64,000 nucleotides of DNA from Zunongwangia sp. ESRF-bin46 (GCA_002631855.1 NTLF01000020.1:310001-374000); one strand, 5' to 3'; shown: positions 43,375 through 52,157, numbered from the stretch's first letter. The notes: generated by a model from the letters alone, not told the origin. Translations and numbers: made by a program.

Positions 43375-44049
43375 TTACCACCAAACCACAAAGAATTTTT
43401 CAAGGGTATCCTTTTGTTTTTTATACACTAACGGAGATTTTTTATTGGTCACTAAACTTGCTATTTTTTCTTTTGTTTCAGAAAAAGAAAACCATTCAGT
43501 CAAATTTTCAGGAGGGATTAACCATTCTTTTTTATCAGGAATTGCAAACAAAGCACCGCTATTTTCTTCAGTTTCAAATTCTGAAAAAGGAATATAGGTC
43601 CCCACAATACATTCTTGATAATGCTTTGAAAACTTTTCTTTATTGAAATCCTTCGGAAGGAATAAAAATGATTTAATACATACCTGCTGTTCAATAGTAG
43701 CAATGTCAAGATGTAAGTCTTTCAAAAAGTCAGCAGTTTCAGGTGCAAATAACAAGGGAAACTGCTTTTCGGTTATTTTGTCTAGTTTTTGCTGTAAAGT
43801 ATCTTTTCGGTTGGGGCCAATCCATTTGGCTTCAGAATTAGGACCTAAATTATCATCAAACAAATAAAATTTGCAGGCTAATTCAATATGAAGTGTTTTA
43901 TTAGCTTCAGTATCAAAAATCAGATAATCCAACTCACCCAGAGTTTGTGTTTCGCCTTGTATTTGAATATTGGCAGCGAGAAATTGATAGCGTTTGGATT
44001 GTTTCAGCAAAAATTCAAAACACGTCTCAGCTTGTTTTCCCAACATCAA
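43375..44049 (-). CDS. DUF1853 protein with no ordinary start codon
   Basis: Nuclease-like DUF1853 protein: QTLGELDYLIFDTEANKTLHIELACKFYL (with the E..D..x.E core), KWIGPNRKDTLQQKLDKITEKQFPLL and the rest of the family pattern. The coordinates begin at the first usable TTG/ATG pair (44049/44046), giving 224 residues. The frame is clearly coding upstream of it: 48 more codons are open to a TAG at 44194-44196, with YFIKAPDLKAV and FHFPSQLMLGKQAE in the family style. That stretch has no ATG, GTG or TTG, only ATT (44182-44184) and ATA (44176-44178). Either a rare AUU/AUA start is used or the start has been lost. It follows the DUF1801 gene in the same direction. Confidence 0.8.
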   Translation of the reverse strand: MMLGKQAETCFEFLLKQSKRYQFLAANIQIQGETQTLGELDYLIFDTEANKTLHIELACKFYLFDDNLGPNSEAKWIGPNRKDTLQQKLDKITEKQFPLLFAPETADFLKDLHLDIATIEQQVCIKSFLFLPKDFNKEKFSKHYQECIVGTYIPFSEFETEENSGALFAIPDKKEWLIPPENLTEWFSFSETKEKIASLVTNKKSPLVYKKQKDTLEKFFVVWW

Positions 44050-44207
44050 TTGCGAAGGAAAGTGAAATAAAGAAGTATTAATTCCTTCTTTATTTAAAGA
44101 AAAAAATGAAAAAGGAAAAGTGCCAGAAACAGCTTTAAGGTCTGGCGCTTTTATAAAATAATCTAATGTATCGTTTATTGCAATAACGTATTTCTACTAT
44201 TTAATTT

Positions 44208-44666
44208 CTATTGTCCCTTTACGGCACTTTCATATTTTTCAATCCACTCATCAACGGTCATTTTTCCAATTAACTCAGCCATTAAATCAAAAGGGATTTT
44301 CTTCGGGTTTTTAAAGCGAATACAGCTTTTTCCCATATCCAGTTTATTAGAAGCATGCTTGGGCCATTCATTCGTAAACCAATTTAGTAATTCTGGATCA
44401 CTGTAAATTCCAGAATGATAAAGCGCGATATGGTTTTTTTGAGAAGCCAAATTTATAAATGGCAACGGCTGTTTAGGGTCGCAATGATAGCCATCAGGAT
44501 AGCGGGAATGAGGAACGACATATCCTAACATTCCGTAGGTTATTTGTTCATCAAACCCTTTAGGAAGGTTTTCTAAAATGATGTTTCTAAATTTCGAAAT
44601 AACTTCCTTTCGGTCTTCTGGAAGTTCGGCGATGTATTGCTCGGGTGTTTTGGCTTGCGATTGCAT
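44208..44666 (-). CDS. DUF1801 protein
   Basis: A 152-residue cytoplasmic protein with the DUF1801/YdhG pattern: TPEQYIAELPEDRKEVISKFRNII, GFDEQITYGMLGYVVP, PFINLASQKNHIALYHSGIY and MGKSCIRFKNPKKIPFDLMAELIGKM. These proteins share an SRPBCC-unrelated small alpha/beta fold and are of unknown role. The longer central insertion HSRYPDGYHCDPKQPLP is typical of Bacteroidetes members. It is divergent from the MATE gene and 14 bases upstream of the DUF1853 frame. Confidence 0.87.
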   Translation of the reverse strand: MQSQAKTPEQYIAELPEDRKEVISKFRNIILENLPKGFDEQITYGMLGYVVPHSRYPDGYHCDPKQPLPFINLASQKNHIALYHSGIYSDPELLNWFTNEWPKHASNKLDMGKSCIRFKNPKKIPFDLMAELIGKMTVDEWIEKYESAVKGQ

Positions 44667-44716
44667 GGTTTTTAAATTTTACGGAAAGTTACCAAATTTA
44701 GTCCGATTGGGTTTGC

Positions 44717-44724
44717 TACCTTTG
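44717..44724 (+). promoter_or_regulatory. Promoter -7 box of the MATE gene
   Basis: TACCTTTG, an exact TAnnTTTG. It lies inside the longest open frame and predicts transcription from about 44728, so translation must start downstream of that. Confidence 0.55.
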
Positions 44725-44742
44725 CCAAAAATTTTCTCAGCT

Positions 44743-46131
44743 TTGCTGCAACAATATACCAAAGAGTTTAAATACAACATTCGTCTTGCTACACCTGTAA
44801 TATTAGGGATGTTAGGGCATACGGTAGTGGCTTTGGTCGATAACATCATGGTTGGGCAATTGGGAACTGCAGAACTGGCCGCCGTATCCTTGGGTAATAG
44901 TTTTATGTTTATTGCCATGTCCATTGGTATTGGGTTTTCAACCGCGATCACACCTTTGGTTGCTGAAGCTGATGGCGAGAATAATTTTGAAGCAGGTAAA
45001 TCTTCTTTTAAACATGGTCTTTTTCTGTGTTCGGTTTTAGCCCTCGCGATGTTTTTGGTATTGCTATTGGGCAAACCCTTGATGTATATAATGAACCAAC
45101 CTGAAGAGGTGGTCGAGCTTGCAATGCCGTACCTTAATTTAGTTGCGATATCCATTATTCCATTAATAATTTTTCAGGCCTTTAAACAGTTTAGCGATGG
45201 GCTGTCGATGACGCGGTATCCAATGTATGCCACCGTAGTAGCGAACGTAGTAAATGTTATTTTAAACTACATTTTCATCTTCGGAAAACTGGGAATGCCA
45301 GAATTGGGCGTAGTGGGCGCTGCAATTGGTACGTTAGCTTCTCGTGTTATAATGGTTATATATTTATGGTATATGCTATCACAACATCATAAATCGAGGG
45401 ATTTTGTATTGAACATAAAGCTGTTTACGCTTTCAAAAACGATGCTGAAAAAAGTATTTAACTTAGGAAGTCTTTCTTCCATGCAAATGTTTTTTGAAGT
45501 AGCCATTTTTACATCTGCCATATGGCTTTCAGGAATTTTAGGAAAAAACCCCCAAGCGGCTAATCAAATTGCCTTAAACCTATCTTCTATGACGTTTATG
45601 GTGGCAACAGGGTTTAGTGTGGCAGCTATGATTCGAGTAGGAAACCAAAAAGGATTAAAACGGTTTTTAGAATTAAGGCGAATTACATTTTCTATTTTTC
45701 TACTGTCAACTTTATTGGCAGTTGTATTTGCTGCTTTCTTTATGATATTCAACACAGCCTTGCCAAAATTATATCTGGACTATGATAATGTAGCCGAATT
45801 TGCCGATAATTATGAAGTGGTTTCAATTGCCGCAAAATTATTACTGATTGCAGCTGTTTTCCAGATATCCGATACGGTACAAGTGGTGGCTTTGGGAGCA
45901 TTACGCGGTATGCAAGACGTAAAAATACCTACGCTAATTACGTTTATTGCGTATTGGTTGGTTGGGTTTCCCATTATGTACTATCTAAGTACGTATACTG
46001 AATATGGTAGCTCAGGAATTTGGTTTGGACTCTTGGCAGGTCTTACCGTTTCGGGCATCTTGTTATTCATCAGATTTAATTACCTTTCAAAAAAATTAAT
46101 AGCAAGTAAAGCTGAAGCAGAACTTGCCTAG
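44743..46131 (+). CDS. MATE-family efflux transporter
   Basis: Twelve-helix multidrug and toxin extrusion protein driven by Na+ or H+. The first helix contains ATPVILGMLGHTVVALVDNIMVGQLG, the MATE start, and later helices repeat this pattern (LGSLSSMQMFFEVAIF). LGALRGMQDVKIPTLITFIAYWLVGFPIMYYL in outline marks the second half. No ATG lies between the promoter box and helix 1; the TTG at 44743 (MLQQYTKEFKYNIR) is the best start and gives 462 residues, the family length. The frame extends upstream to 44578, but that part overlaps the divergent DUF1801 gene and precedes the promoter. Confidence 0.9.
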   Translation: MLQQYTKEFKYNIRLATPVILGMLGHTVVALVDNIMVGQLGTAELAAVSLGNSFMFIAMSIGIGFSTAITPLVAEADGENNFEAGKSSFKHGLFLCSVLALAMFLVLLLGKPLMYIMNQPEEVVELAMPYLNLVAISIIPLIIFQAFKQFSDGLSMTRYPMYATVVANVVNVILNYIFIFGKLGMPELGVVGAAIGTLASRVIMVIYLWYMLSQHHKSRDFVLNIKLFTLSKTMLKKVFNLGSLSSMQMFFEVAIFTSAIWLSGILGKNPQAANQIALNLSSMTFMVATGFSVAAMIRVGNQKGLKRFLELRRITFSIFLLSTLLAVVFAAFFMIFNTALPKLYLDYDNVAEFADNYEVVSIAAKLLLIAAVFQISDTVQVVALGALRGMQDVKIPTLITFIAYWLVGFPIMYYLSTYTEYGSSGIWFGLLAGLTVSGILLFIRFNYLSKKLIASKAEAELA

Positions 46132-46149
46132 TTTTATAAAAATACTACT

Positions 46150-46380
46150 ATGACGTTACCCAAATATATTTTAGGCGATAACACAGATTATCCTACTGCT
46201 ATTTTTGTTATCCATACGGAGTTCCCTCGTTTCATAATCAACTTGGAAGACGATGAGGTGGAATGGTTAGAAGAATTTGACAACCACGATCAAAAAGAAT
46301 TGGAGTCTGAAACTGAAAACTATATAAAAGAAGCAACCGAATTTTACGACCGCGAAGTAGCCCGTTACGAAAATGATTGA
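46150..46380 (+). CDS. Small conserved acidic protein
   Basis: A 76-residue cytoplasmic protein, MTLPKYILGDNTDYPTAIFV at the start, with many Glu and Asp in the second half (LEEFDNHDQKELESETENY). Short proteins with the LGDN..YP.AIF.IHTE.PRF pattern occur widely in Flavobacteriia as hypotheticals. It follows the MATE gene by 18 bases and its last eight bases overlap the PAP2 gene start, so the three probably share a transcript. Confidence 0.78.
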   Translation: MTLPKYILGDNTDYPTAIFVIHTEFPRFIINLEDDEVEWLEEFDNHDQKELESETENYIKEATEFYDREVARYEND

Positions 46381-46942
46381 GGAATTACTGAAATATGATA
46401 CCGAGCTTTTCCTGTTCCTAAACAAACTGGGAAACACCTCTTGGGATGGCTTTTGGCAAATCGTTACCGAAAAGTGGTCATCTATTCCTATATACGCGTT
46501 TCTATTATACCTAGTTTATAAACATTATGGGTTAAAAGGTACTTTGGTTGTTTTGGTAAGTGTAGCCTTGATGATTACTGCAACCGATCAATTAGCTAAT
46601 TTATTCAAATACGGAATAAAACGTCCACGCCCTTGTCAAGTAGATACCTTGCAAGAAACCATGCGTTATGTAGCTGTACGTTGTGGTCGGTATGGATATT
46701 TTTCTGCGCACGCTGCCAGTTCGATGGCTGCGGCAGTTTTTTTAAGCTTATTATTGAAAAAGTGGTATCATTATTTACCCTTTTTATTATTGTTTTGGGC
46801 GGCCGTAGTTGCATACAGCAGAATTTACTTAGGCGTACACTATCCTTTGGACATTGTTACCGGAATGTTTTTTGGGGCTTTAATAGGATTTTTGTTCTAC
46901 AAAGTACAACTTTGGGGACAACGCAAGTTTGTGAAAGAATAG
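46373..46942 (+). CDS. PAP2-family membrane phosphatase
   Basis: Integral membrane lipid phosphatase of 189 residues. The three phosphatase motifs are in order: KRPRPC (with upstream Lys; C1), SAHAASSMAA (C2, the usual PSGH replaced by SAH), and SRIYLGVHYPLDIVTG (C3, with the catalytic His). About five helices surround them. It may act on undecaprenyl pyrophosphate or another isoprenoid or lipid phosphate, which would suit the lipid-linked sugar operon that follows. Confidence 0.92.
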   Translation: MIEELLKYDTELFLFLNKLGNTSWDGFWQIVTEKWSSIPIYAFLLYLVYKHYGLKGTLVVLVSVALMITATDQLANLFKYGIKRPRPCQVDTLQETMRYVAVRCGRYGYFSAHAASSMAAAVFLSLLLKKWYHYLPFLLLFWAAVVAYSRIYLGVHYPLDIVTGMFFGALIGFLFYKVQLWGQRKFVKE

Positions 46943-46961
46943 ACTTTAAAAGTAGATTCAT

Positions 46962-47050
46962 AACGAAGGTCACTAAGTAAATAGTCTAAAATGGAAAACA
47001 AAGGCTGAAACGTAGACCACTGAGTGAATAATCAAGAATGCAATTCTTGA
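46962..47050. repeat. Degenerate intergenic direct repeat with a hairpin
   Basis: Two 32-base copies (46962-46993 and 47009-47040) starting AACG and ending in AATG share 22 or so positions, including CACTNAGTNAATA. The second runs into an 8-bp inverted repeat TCAAGAAT / ATTCTTGA (47032-47050). The pattern resembles short dispersed intergenic repeats seen in Bacteroidetes genomes. Confidence 0.5.
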
Positions 47051-47075
47051 CTATTTGTATCGAAGTGTCGAAGTG

Positions 47076-48704
47076 CTACTTCTTCACCAAATATAAATCT
47101 CTATACAATCTATCACGGTGCGTACGACTGCCTGGAGCATTAGGATTCATATCGTAACGTGTGACTTTTTCAATAGAATAATCCTTAAATTTTTTTCTGA
47201 AAAAATCCTTATCTGGTTCTGCCACAAGTACGCCAAAAGTAGTTTCAGAAGGTGCCTTGAAGCTTTCGTCTTTTTTAAGCACTTCAATCGGTTTGCCGTA
47301 TTCCCAAATCATTTCTGGGGTAAAGTACGTGAGTTCGTAGACCTTTAAATCGGTTTTTTCTTGCCAATCGTTCAGTTTGGCCAAACTTTTATATTCAGGA
47401 TTAATCGTCAATGTTTTTGCGAGCGGCATTCCAAAACAGATAATGGACGCGATAAAAGCAATGGTTAAATAGAAAACCGGTTTTATTTTCTTCTGAATTA
47501 ATTTCTTAATTATAAAAAATCCGATTCCAAATAAAACAATGGAAAGTACGATGTACCATCCCCAATTGCCAGAAAGCGCTTCAGCACCTAAAAACAAATA
47601 ACCACCTATTGGGAAAACTAGACCGATAGTAGCGATCAACCCGAAGTTAAAATATACAGGAACCGTTTCTCGTTTATCTGTAATTTCAGAAAATCTTCGG
47701 AATAAATACTCCATATAAAACCCCGTATTTAGTGCTAACGGAATCAAAACTGGAAGTAAATAGCGTGATTTTTTTTCAGGAATGATAGAAAGCAATACAA
47801 CCGAAACCATTGTCCATAAAAAAGTAAATAAATACGCCTTTTTATTGAACACGCGGTTTTTTAAATATGGATATAGCAACCCAACAAATGCGGGAATGGT
47901 CCAAACACCGCTTTGTGTAAAAAAGCTCCAATAATAATAAAACGGACGAACATTATAGCTGGTCCAATTTGAGGTTTCTTTTTTAGTAATGGCGGCGACA
48001 TCCTGTGTATCGAAAGTATAGGTGTACCAATGCCACCAACCTGAAACGAGTAATGCAACTACTAAAAAGACAAGCAGAGGTAGTATTCTAGACTTGAAGT
48101 TCTGGTATTTGTAAACAATTCCGAAGGAAATTAAAAAAGGTAAAAACAATGCATACAACGACACAGGCCCTTTACTCATAAACGAAAACCCAAAAAATAA
48201 AGCAGCGATTACTGCATGCATATATTTTTGTTTTTCCGAAGTAAAGAAGAGGTACAAGTAATAAATACAGACCATCATAAACCCGTGGGTAAAAATATCC
48301 CATTGCCCATTCCGCCCAGCAAAGATGATATAAAATGAAGTCGCCATAATTAGAGACGAAATAAATGAATATGTTCTACTACGGGTAAATTTTAGAGCTA
48401 ATTTATACGAAAACACTATTAAAACAACCGTAATCAAGGCAGCAGGAAGACGAAGAGCGATTAAGCTTTTCAATCCAAAAACCGCTGCTGAGATGGCCGT
48501 TAGCCAAGTAGGCAAGGGTGGTTTTTGGTAGCGTGGTTCACCATTTAAAGTAGTGAGAAGCCAATTGCCATCGTGAAGCATTTCACGGGCAGTAGTGAAA
48601 TTTCGGGCTTCCATAATGTTCACGAAAATAGCATCAAGGTTTACAAAGAATATAGCAATGCAAATGAGTATCAGTATCGTGATATGTATTTTTTTAACCT
48701 TCAA
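47076..48704 (-). CDS. ArnT-like GT39 glycosyltransferase
   Basis: Integral membrane transferase of 542 residues with about 11-12 helices. The N-terminal loop has the GT39/ArnT signature: Asp in FVNLDAIFVNIMEARNFTTAREMLHDG and RYQKPPLPTWLTAIS, where the substrate Asp-Glu pair and the KPPL motif are found. The C-terminal soluble domain follows. Proteins of this type move a sugar from a polyprenyl phosphate to lipid A or another acceptor on the periplasmic side. It is the last of three overlapping genes with a GT2 and a double LAB_N protein, which together make and use the lipid-linked sugar. Confidence 0.92.
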   Translation of the reverse strand: MKVKKIHITILILICIAIFFVNLDAIFVNIMEARNFTTAREMLHDGNWLLTTLNGEPRYQKPPLPTWLTAISAAVFGLKSLIALRLPAALITVVLIVFSYKLALKFTRSRTYSFISSLIMATSFYIIFAGRNGQWDIFTHGFMMVCIYYLYLFFTSEKQKYMHAVIAALFFGFSFMSKGPVSLYALFLPFLISFGIVYKYQNFKSRILPLLVFLVVALLVSGWWHWYTYTFDTQDVAAITKKETSNWTSYNVRPFYYYWSFFTQSGVWTIPAFVGLLYPYLKNRVFNKKAYLFTFLWTMVSVVLLSIIPEKKSRYLLPVLIPLALNTGFYMEYLFRRFSEITDKRETVPVYFNFGLIATIGLVFPIGGYLFLGAEALSGNWGWYIVLSIVLFGIGFFIIKKLIQKKIKPVFYLTIAFIASIICFGMPLAKTLTINPEYKSLAKLNDWQEKTDLKVYELTYFTPEMIWEYGKPIEVLKKDESFKAPSETTFGVLVAEPDKDFFRKKFKDYSIEKVTRYDMNPNAPGSRTHRDRLYRDLYLVKK

Positions 48705-49326
48705 ATCGACGTTGCTTTTTCCAAATAAAAATATTTCGAATGTAAATAACTAAACCAGCAATATGACCAATAAACAATACGGGATCTTCTCTAAAAATTG
48801 CATAGGTTAAAATTAGTGAAGCCCCGACCACGCTCATACGCCAAAACCCGACAGGTAACTGTGAGGTTTTAGTTTTTTCGGAATACAGCCATTGATAAAT
48901 GAACCGTAACGTAAAAATCAATTGAGAGAATATGCCCAAAAGCAATAGCCAAAGTGGAATATTGTCATTATTAAACAATTGGTCAATATCATACTCACCA
49001 TTATTATAGGCATAAACCACTATAAAAACAGGAAAAGCTAATAAGAACAGTTGAAACCATTTGGGCGATTTTTGCCATTCACCTTGTAAATGTAAGTTTC
49101 GTATGTAAATGAAATAGGTAAGCGATTGCCCTAGCATAATGGCAAAATCGTCACGCAAATAACCATATACAAATAATAAAAAAGAAGCTAGTAAACTCAG
49201 TTTCCAGAATAGGGAAGGGGTGATAACACGTTTACTTTTTTCTGAAAGAATCCATTGCACCAATAAACGACCCGAAAAAAGTGCTTGTGCCAAAAAACCA
49301 ATGCCGTAAATAAGCCAATTGCTCAT
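48694..49326 (-). CDS. Double LAB_N-domain membrane protein
   Basis: A 210-residue membrane protein built of two copies of the LAB_N (lipid-A-disaccharide synthase N-terminal) domain: GFLAQALFSGRLLVQWILSEKSK with FIYIRNLHL, and GIFSQLIFTLRFIYQWLYSEKTK with VIYIRNIFI. Each copy has about three helices and the motif Q..F..R...QW..SE. LAB_N proteins occur beside GT2 and GT39 genes and are thought to help move the lipid-linked sugar. The two copies have clearly diverged from a duplication. Overlaps with neighbours are 11 and 4 bases. Confidence 0.9.
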   Translation of the reverse strand: MSNWLIYGIGFLAQALFSGRLLVQWILSEKSKRVITPSLFWKLSLLASFLLFVYGYLRDDFAIMLGQSLTYFIYIRNLHLQGEWQKSPKWFQLFLLAFPVFIVVYAYNNGEYDIDQLFNNDNIPLWLLLLGIFSQLIFTLRFIYQWLYSEKTKTSQLPVGFWRMSVVGASLILTYAIFREDPVLFIGHIAGLVIYIRNIFIWKKQRRFEG

Positions 49327-50033
49327 CCTTTGCTTTTTACTTGGTAATTAATGTACTTTTTTTTCATCCATAAATAGGCAAAACAATCCATTAATGGGCC
49401 AATTAAACGATTCCAAACCCCAAATTTAGCAGTTCCCGCCATTCTTGGAAAATGCTGTACTTGTATTTGTATAATTTTTCCGTTTTGCAATAAAATCATA
49501 GCTGGTAAAAAACGATGCAACCCTTTAAACATAGGGATACGTTTTGCATAATCACTTTTGATAACTTTAAGGGGGCAACCTGTATCATCCATACCATCCT
49601 TGGTAAAAGTACGCCGAATACCGTTGGCTATTTTTGAAGACATGTTTTTTACAAACGTATCTTTTCTATCGGCTCGAACACCAGTTACCAAATCATATTC
49701 GCCAATATGTTGTAGTAATAAGTTAAAATCTTCAGGGGCAGTTTGTAAGTCAGAGTCAATATATCCTAACAAAGGTGTTTCTACATAATCAAACCCAGCT
49801 TTAATTGCAGCGCTCAAACCACGGTTTTCCTCAAATAATATATAGTTGAAAGCTTCATTTCGTTTGCATATGGCCTCGATTAATTCTTGACTTTTATCAG
49901 AAGACCCATCGTTGACCAATAGAATAGCCGTCTTTTTTGTTGCTATTTTGGTGTAGGCAAGCAGTTCTTTTTCAACCCGTTCCAGATTATCTTCTTCATT
50001 GTACACTGGGACAATTATGGTGAATTCGTACAT
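49323..50033 (-). CDS. GT2 polyprenyl-phosphate glycosyltransferase (ArnC/DPM1-like)
   Basis: Cytoplasmic-face family 2 glycosyltransferase of 236 residues. It starts FTIIVPVYNEEDNLERVEKEL, has the nucleotide-sugar DxD in LGYIDSDLQTAPEDF and the acceptor region VTGVRADRKDTFVKNMSSKIANGIRR. The C-terminal part is short and lacks the two helices seen in ArnC, so it is closer to soluble DPM1-like enzymes. It should charge undecaprenyl phosphate with a sugar that the following membrane proteins flip and transfer. The operon promoter is an exact TACTTTTG just upstream. Confidence 0.92.
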   Translation of the reverse strand: MYEFTIIVPVYNEEDNLERVEKELLAYTKIATKKTAILLVNDGSSDKSQELIEAICKRNEAFNYILFEENRGLSAAIKAGFDYVETPLLGYIDSDLQTAPEDFNLLLQHIGEYDLVTGVRADRKDTFVKNMSSKIANGIRRTFTKDGMDDTGCPLKVIKSDYAKRIPMFKGLHRFLPAMILLQNGKIIQIQVQHFPRMAGTAKFGVWNRLIGPLMDCFAYLWMKKKYINYQVKSKG

Positions 50034-50056
50034 AGAAATTTATTAGTTTATCTGTG

Positions 50057-50064
50057 CAAAAGTA
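50057..50064 (-). promoter_or_regulatory. Promoter -7 box of the GT2-LAB_N-GT39 operon
   Basis: Reads TACTTTTG on the minus strand, 23 bases before the ATG at 50033. Confidence 0.6.
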
Positions 50065-50131
50065 TTTCTTTTTTAATGAATAATTCAGAAACATAAAAAA
50101 AGCTGTTACTTTGTAATCGGAAAATTAACAC

Positions 50132-51079
50132 ATGAAGATACTCGTTACAGGCGCAGCAGGGTTTATAGGTTCACACACTTCGGAAAGATTAGCCGAAATG
50201 GGATACGAAGTAATTGGGATTGATAATTTCTCTTCGTATTATAATATTGAATTGAAAGAACTGAATGCTAAAACACTTTCAGAAAAAGGGATTAATATAT
50301 TACGAATTGATCTTAGAACCGATAATTTAACTGAAGCACTTCCTGAAGATTTAGACTATATCTTTCATTTTTCCGCACATCCGGGTATTTCGAATACTTC
50401 AACTTTTGAAGATTACTTTTCAAACAACATTCTTGCTACCAAAAACTTGCTTGATTTTGCACTTCAGTGTAAAAAAACACCTTTTATTGTAAATATTGGT
50501 ACTTCTTCCATTTATGGTTTGGAAGCCACTTTTCCAGAAAATGTCGCTCCAAAACCTGCTTCTTGGTATGGGGTAACCAAACTGGCTGCCGAGCAATTGG
50601 TGTTGGCAAAATCACGGGAAGGGAAGTTGCAATCTACCTCGTTACGTTTGTATTCAGTGTATGGTCCCCGTGAACGTCCCGATAAGCTTTATACCCGCTT
50701 GATTGATTGTGGATTGAACAATAAACCGTTTCCACTTTATAACGGCAGTGAGAAGCACTTACGCAGCTTTACGTATGTACAGGATATTGTAGATGGTATT
50801 GTAAGTGTTATTGGGAAAGAAAGTACAGTAAACGGCGAAATATTCAATTTAGGAACTGAAGAAGAAAGTACCACCGCCACAGGAATTGCTACGGTTGAAG
50901 ATTTATTGGATACAAAAATTGAAATTTCAGCTAAGCCACCGCGTGCCGGCGATCAATCAAGAACAAAAGCCAATATTGATAAAGCTAGAAAACTATTGGA
51001 TTATAATCCTACAAAGACTTTAGAAGAAGGATTAAAAGCACAAATAGAATGGTTTAGAGAAAGTTTTATTAAAAAATAA
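50132..51079 (+). CDS. NAD-dependent nucleotide-sugar epimerase/dehydratase
   Basis: Extended SDR enzyme of 315 residues. The NAD loop is VTGAAGFIGSHTSERL, the catalytic set is the Ser-Tyr-Lys in IGTSSIYG and SWYGVTKLAAEQL, and a further mark is RLYSVYGPRERPD. The C-terminal half (KHLRSFTYVQDIVDGIV, TVEDLLDTKIEI, PRAGDQSRTKANIDKARKLLDY) is like UDP-glucuronate 4-epimerase and UDP-glucose 4-epimerase. It probably makes a sugar for the envelope. It is divergent from the GT2 operon, which may use its product. Confidence 0.9.
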   Translation: MKILVTGAAGFIGSHTSERLAEMGYEVIGIDNFSSYYNIELKELNAKTLSEKGINILRIDLRTDNLTEALPEDLDYIFHFSAHPGISNTSTFEDYFSNNILATKNLLDFALQCKKTPFIVNIGTSSIYGLEATFPENVAPKPASWYGVTKLAAEQLVLAKSREGKLQSTSLRLYSVYGPRERPDKLYTRLIDCGLNNKPFPLYNGSEKHLRSFTYVQDIVDGIVSVIGKESTVNGEIFNLGTEEESTTATGIATVEDLLDTKIEISAKPPRAGDQSRTKANIDKARKLLDYNPTKTLEEGLKAQIEWFRESFIKK

Positions 51080-51080
51080 A

Positions 51081-52157
51081 CTACCCTTTCAAACTTAACA
51101 AATTAGCCGCAGCTTCAAATGGTGAGGTTTTATTGGCTTCAATGAGAGCTAATTGCTTTTCTAGTTCCCCTTTAACTTTCGGATTGTTATAAAAATCTCT
51201 TTTCAATGTATTTTCTATGGTTTGCAACAACCAGAATTTATTTTGTTCGGTTCGTTTATGTTGAAAATAATCGTTCTTTTTTGTAGCTTCTAGATAATCT
51301 TCAATCAGTTGCCACACTTTATCAATGCCTTTATTTTTAATAGCTGAACACATTAATGTTTTGGGTTTCCAGCCACTTTCTTTGGGTGGGTAAAGATGTA
51401 AAGCTCTATTGAATTCCGTTTTGGCTAATTTGGCAGCTTTTATATTTTCGCCATCGGCTTTGTTTATTACTATGGCATCTGCCATTTCCATAATTCCACG
51501 TTTTATACCCTGTAATTCATCTCCAGCGCCGGCTAATTTCAGCAATAAAAAGAAATCGGTCATCGAATGTACGGCGGTTTCACTTTGTCCCACGCCCACG
51601 GTTTCTATAATAATATTATTATAGCCAGCCGCTTCGCATAAAATAATAGCTTCTCGAGTTTTTTGAGCCACACCACCTAAGGAATCCCCACTAGCAGAAG
51701 GCCTAATAAATGCATTAGGGTCTTTCACTAGCTCTTCCATTCTAGTTTTGTCGCCTAAAATGCTGCCTTTGCTCAATGAGCTACTGGGGTCTACCGTGAG
51801 TACAGCTACTTTATTCTTTTTTGAAGTCAGTAGTTTACCAAAACTTTCAATGAAGGTACTCTTTCCAACACCAGGTACGCCGGTAACCCCAATTCGAATC
51901 GATTTGTTAGCGTGTGGCAAGCAAGCCTCTATAATTTGACGACCTTGCTTTTGATGTTTTTCTGCGGTACTTTCTATTCGAGTTAGCGCTCGGCTTAAAT
52001 GGGTTTTATTGCCAGATAAAAGCCCTTCGATAATTACTTCGGTAGAAGGGGTTTTATTCTTTTTTAAGCGTTCAGAGGCAAGTGGGTTTAATCGGGTAGG
52101 CTGATCTACCCCTTCTTTTTCTGAAAGTGCTTTACTGTTTTTTTGCTTTTTTGCCAT
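51081..52157 (-). CDS. meaB: Methylmalonyl-CoA mutase-associated GTPase MeaB
   Basis: G3E-type GTPase that loads and protects adenosylcobalamin in methylmalonyl-CoA mutase. Walker A is GVTGVPGVGKSTFIESFG, followed by LTVDPSSSLSKGSILGDKTRM, IETVGVGQSETAVHSMTDFFLLL, the specificity region VINKADGENI and MCSAIKNKGIDKVW. Length 358 with a C-terminal dimerisation part is normal. The free MeaB implies a separate mutase in the genome, besides the fused IcmF at 15320 that has its own G-domain. A short N-terminal extension of 35 residues is basic and likely disordered. Confidence 0.95.
   Translation of the reverse strand: MAKKQKNSKALSEKEGVDQPTRLNPLASERLKKNKTPSTEVIIEGLLSGNKTHLSRALTRIESTAEKHQKQGRQIIEACLPHANKSIRIGVTGVPGVGKSTFIESFGKLLTSKKNKVAVLTVDPSSSLSKGSILGDKTRMEELVKDPNAFIRPSASGDSLGGVAQKTREAIILCEAAGYNNIIIETVGVGQSETAVHSMTDFFLLLKLAGAGDELQGIKRGIMEMADAIVINKADGENIKAAKLAKTEFNRALHLYPPKESGWKPKTLMCSAIKNKGIDKVWQLIEDYLEATKKNDYFQHKRTEQNKFWLLQTIENTLKRDFYNNPKVKGELEKQLALIEANKTSPFEAAANLLSLKG

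Noticed and set aside
44578-44742. N-terminal extension of the MATE protein
   Set aside because: It overlaps the divergent DUF1801 gene and lies before the promoter box; the extra residues do not resemble MATE proteins.
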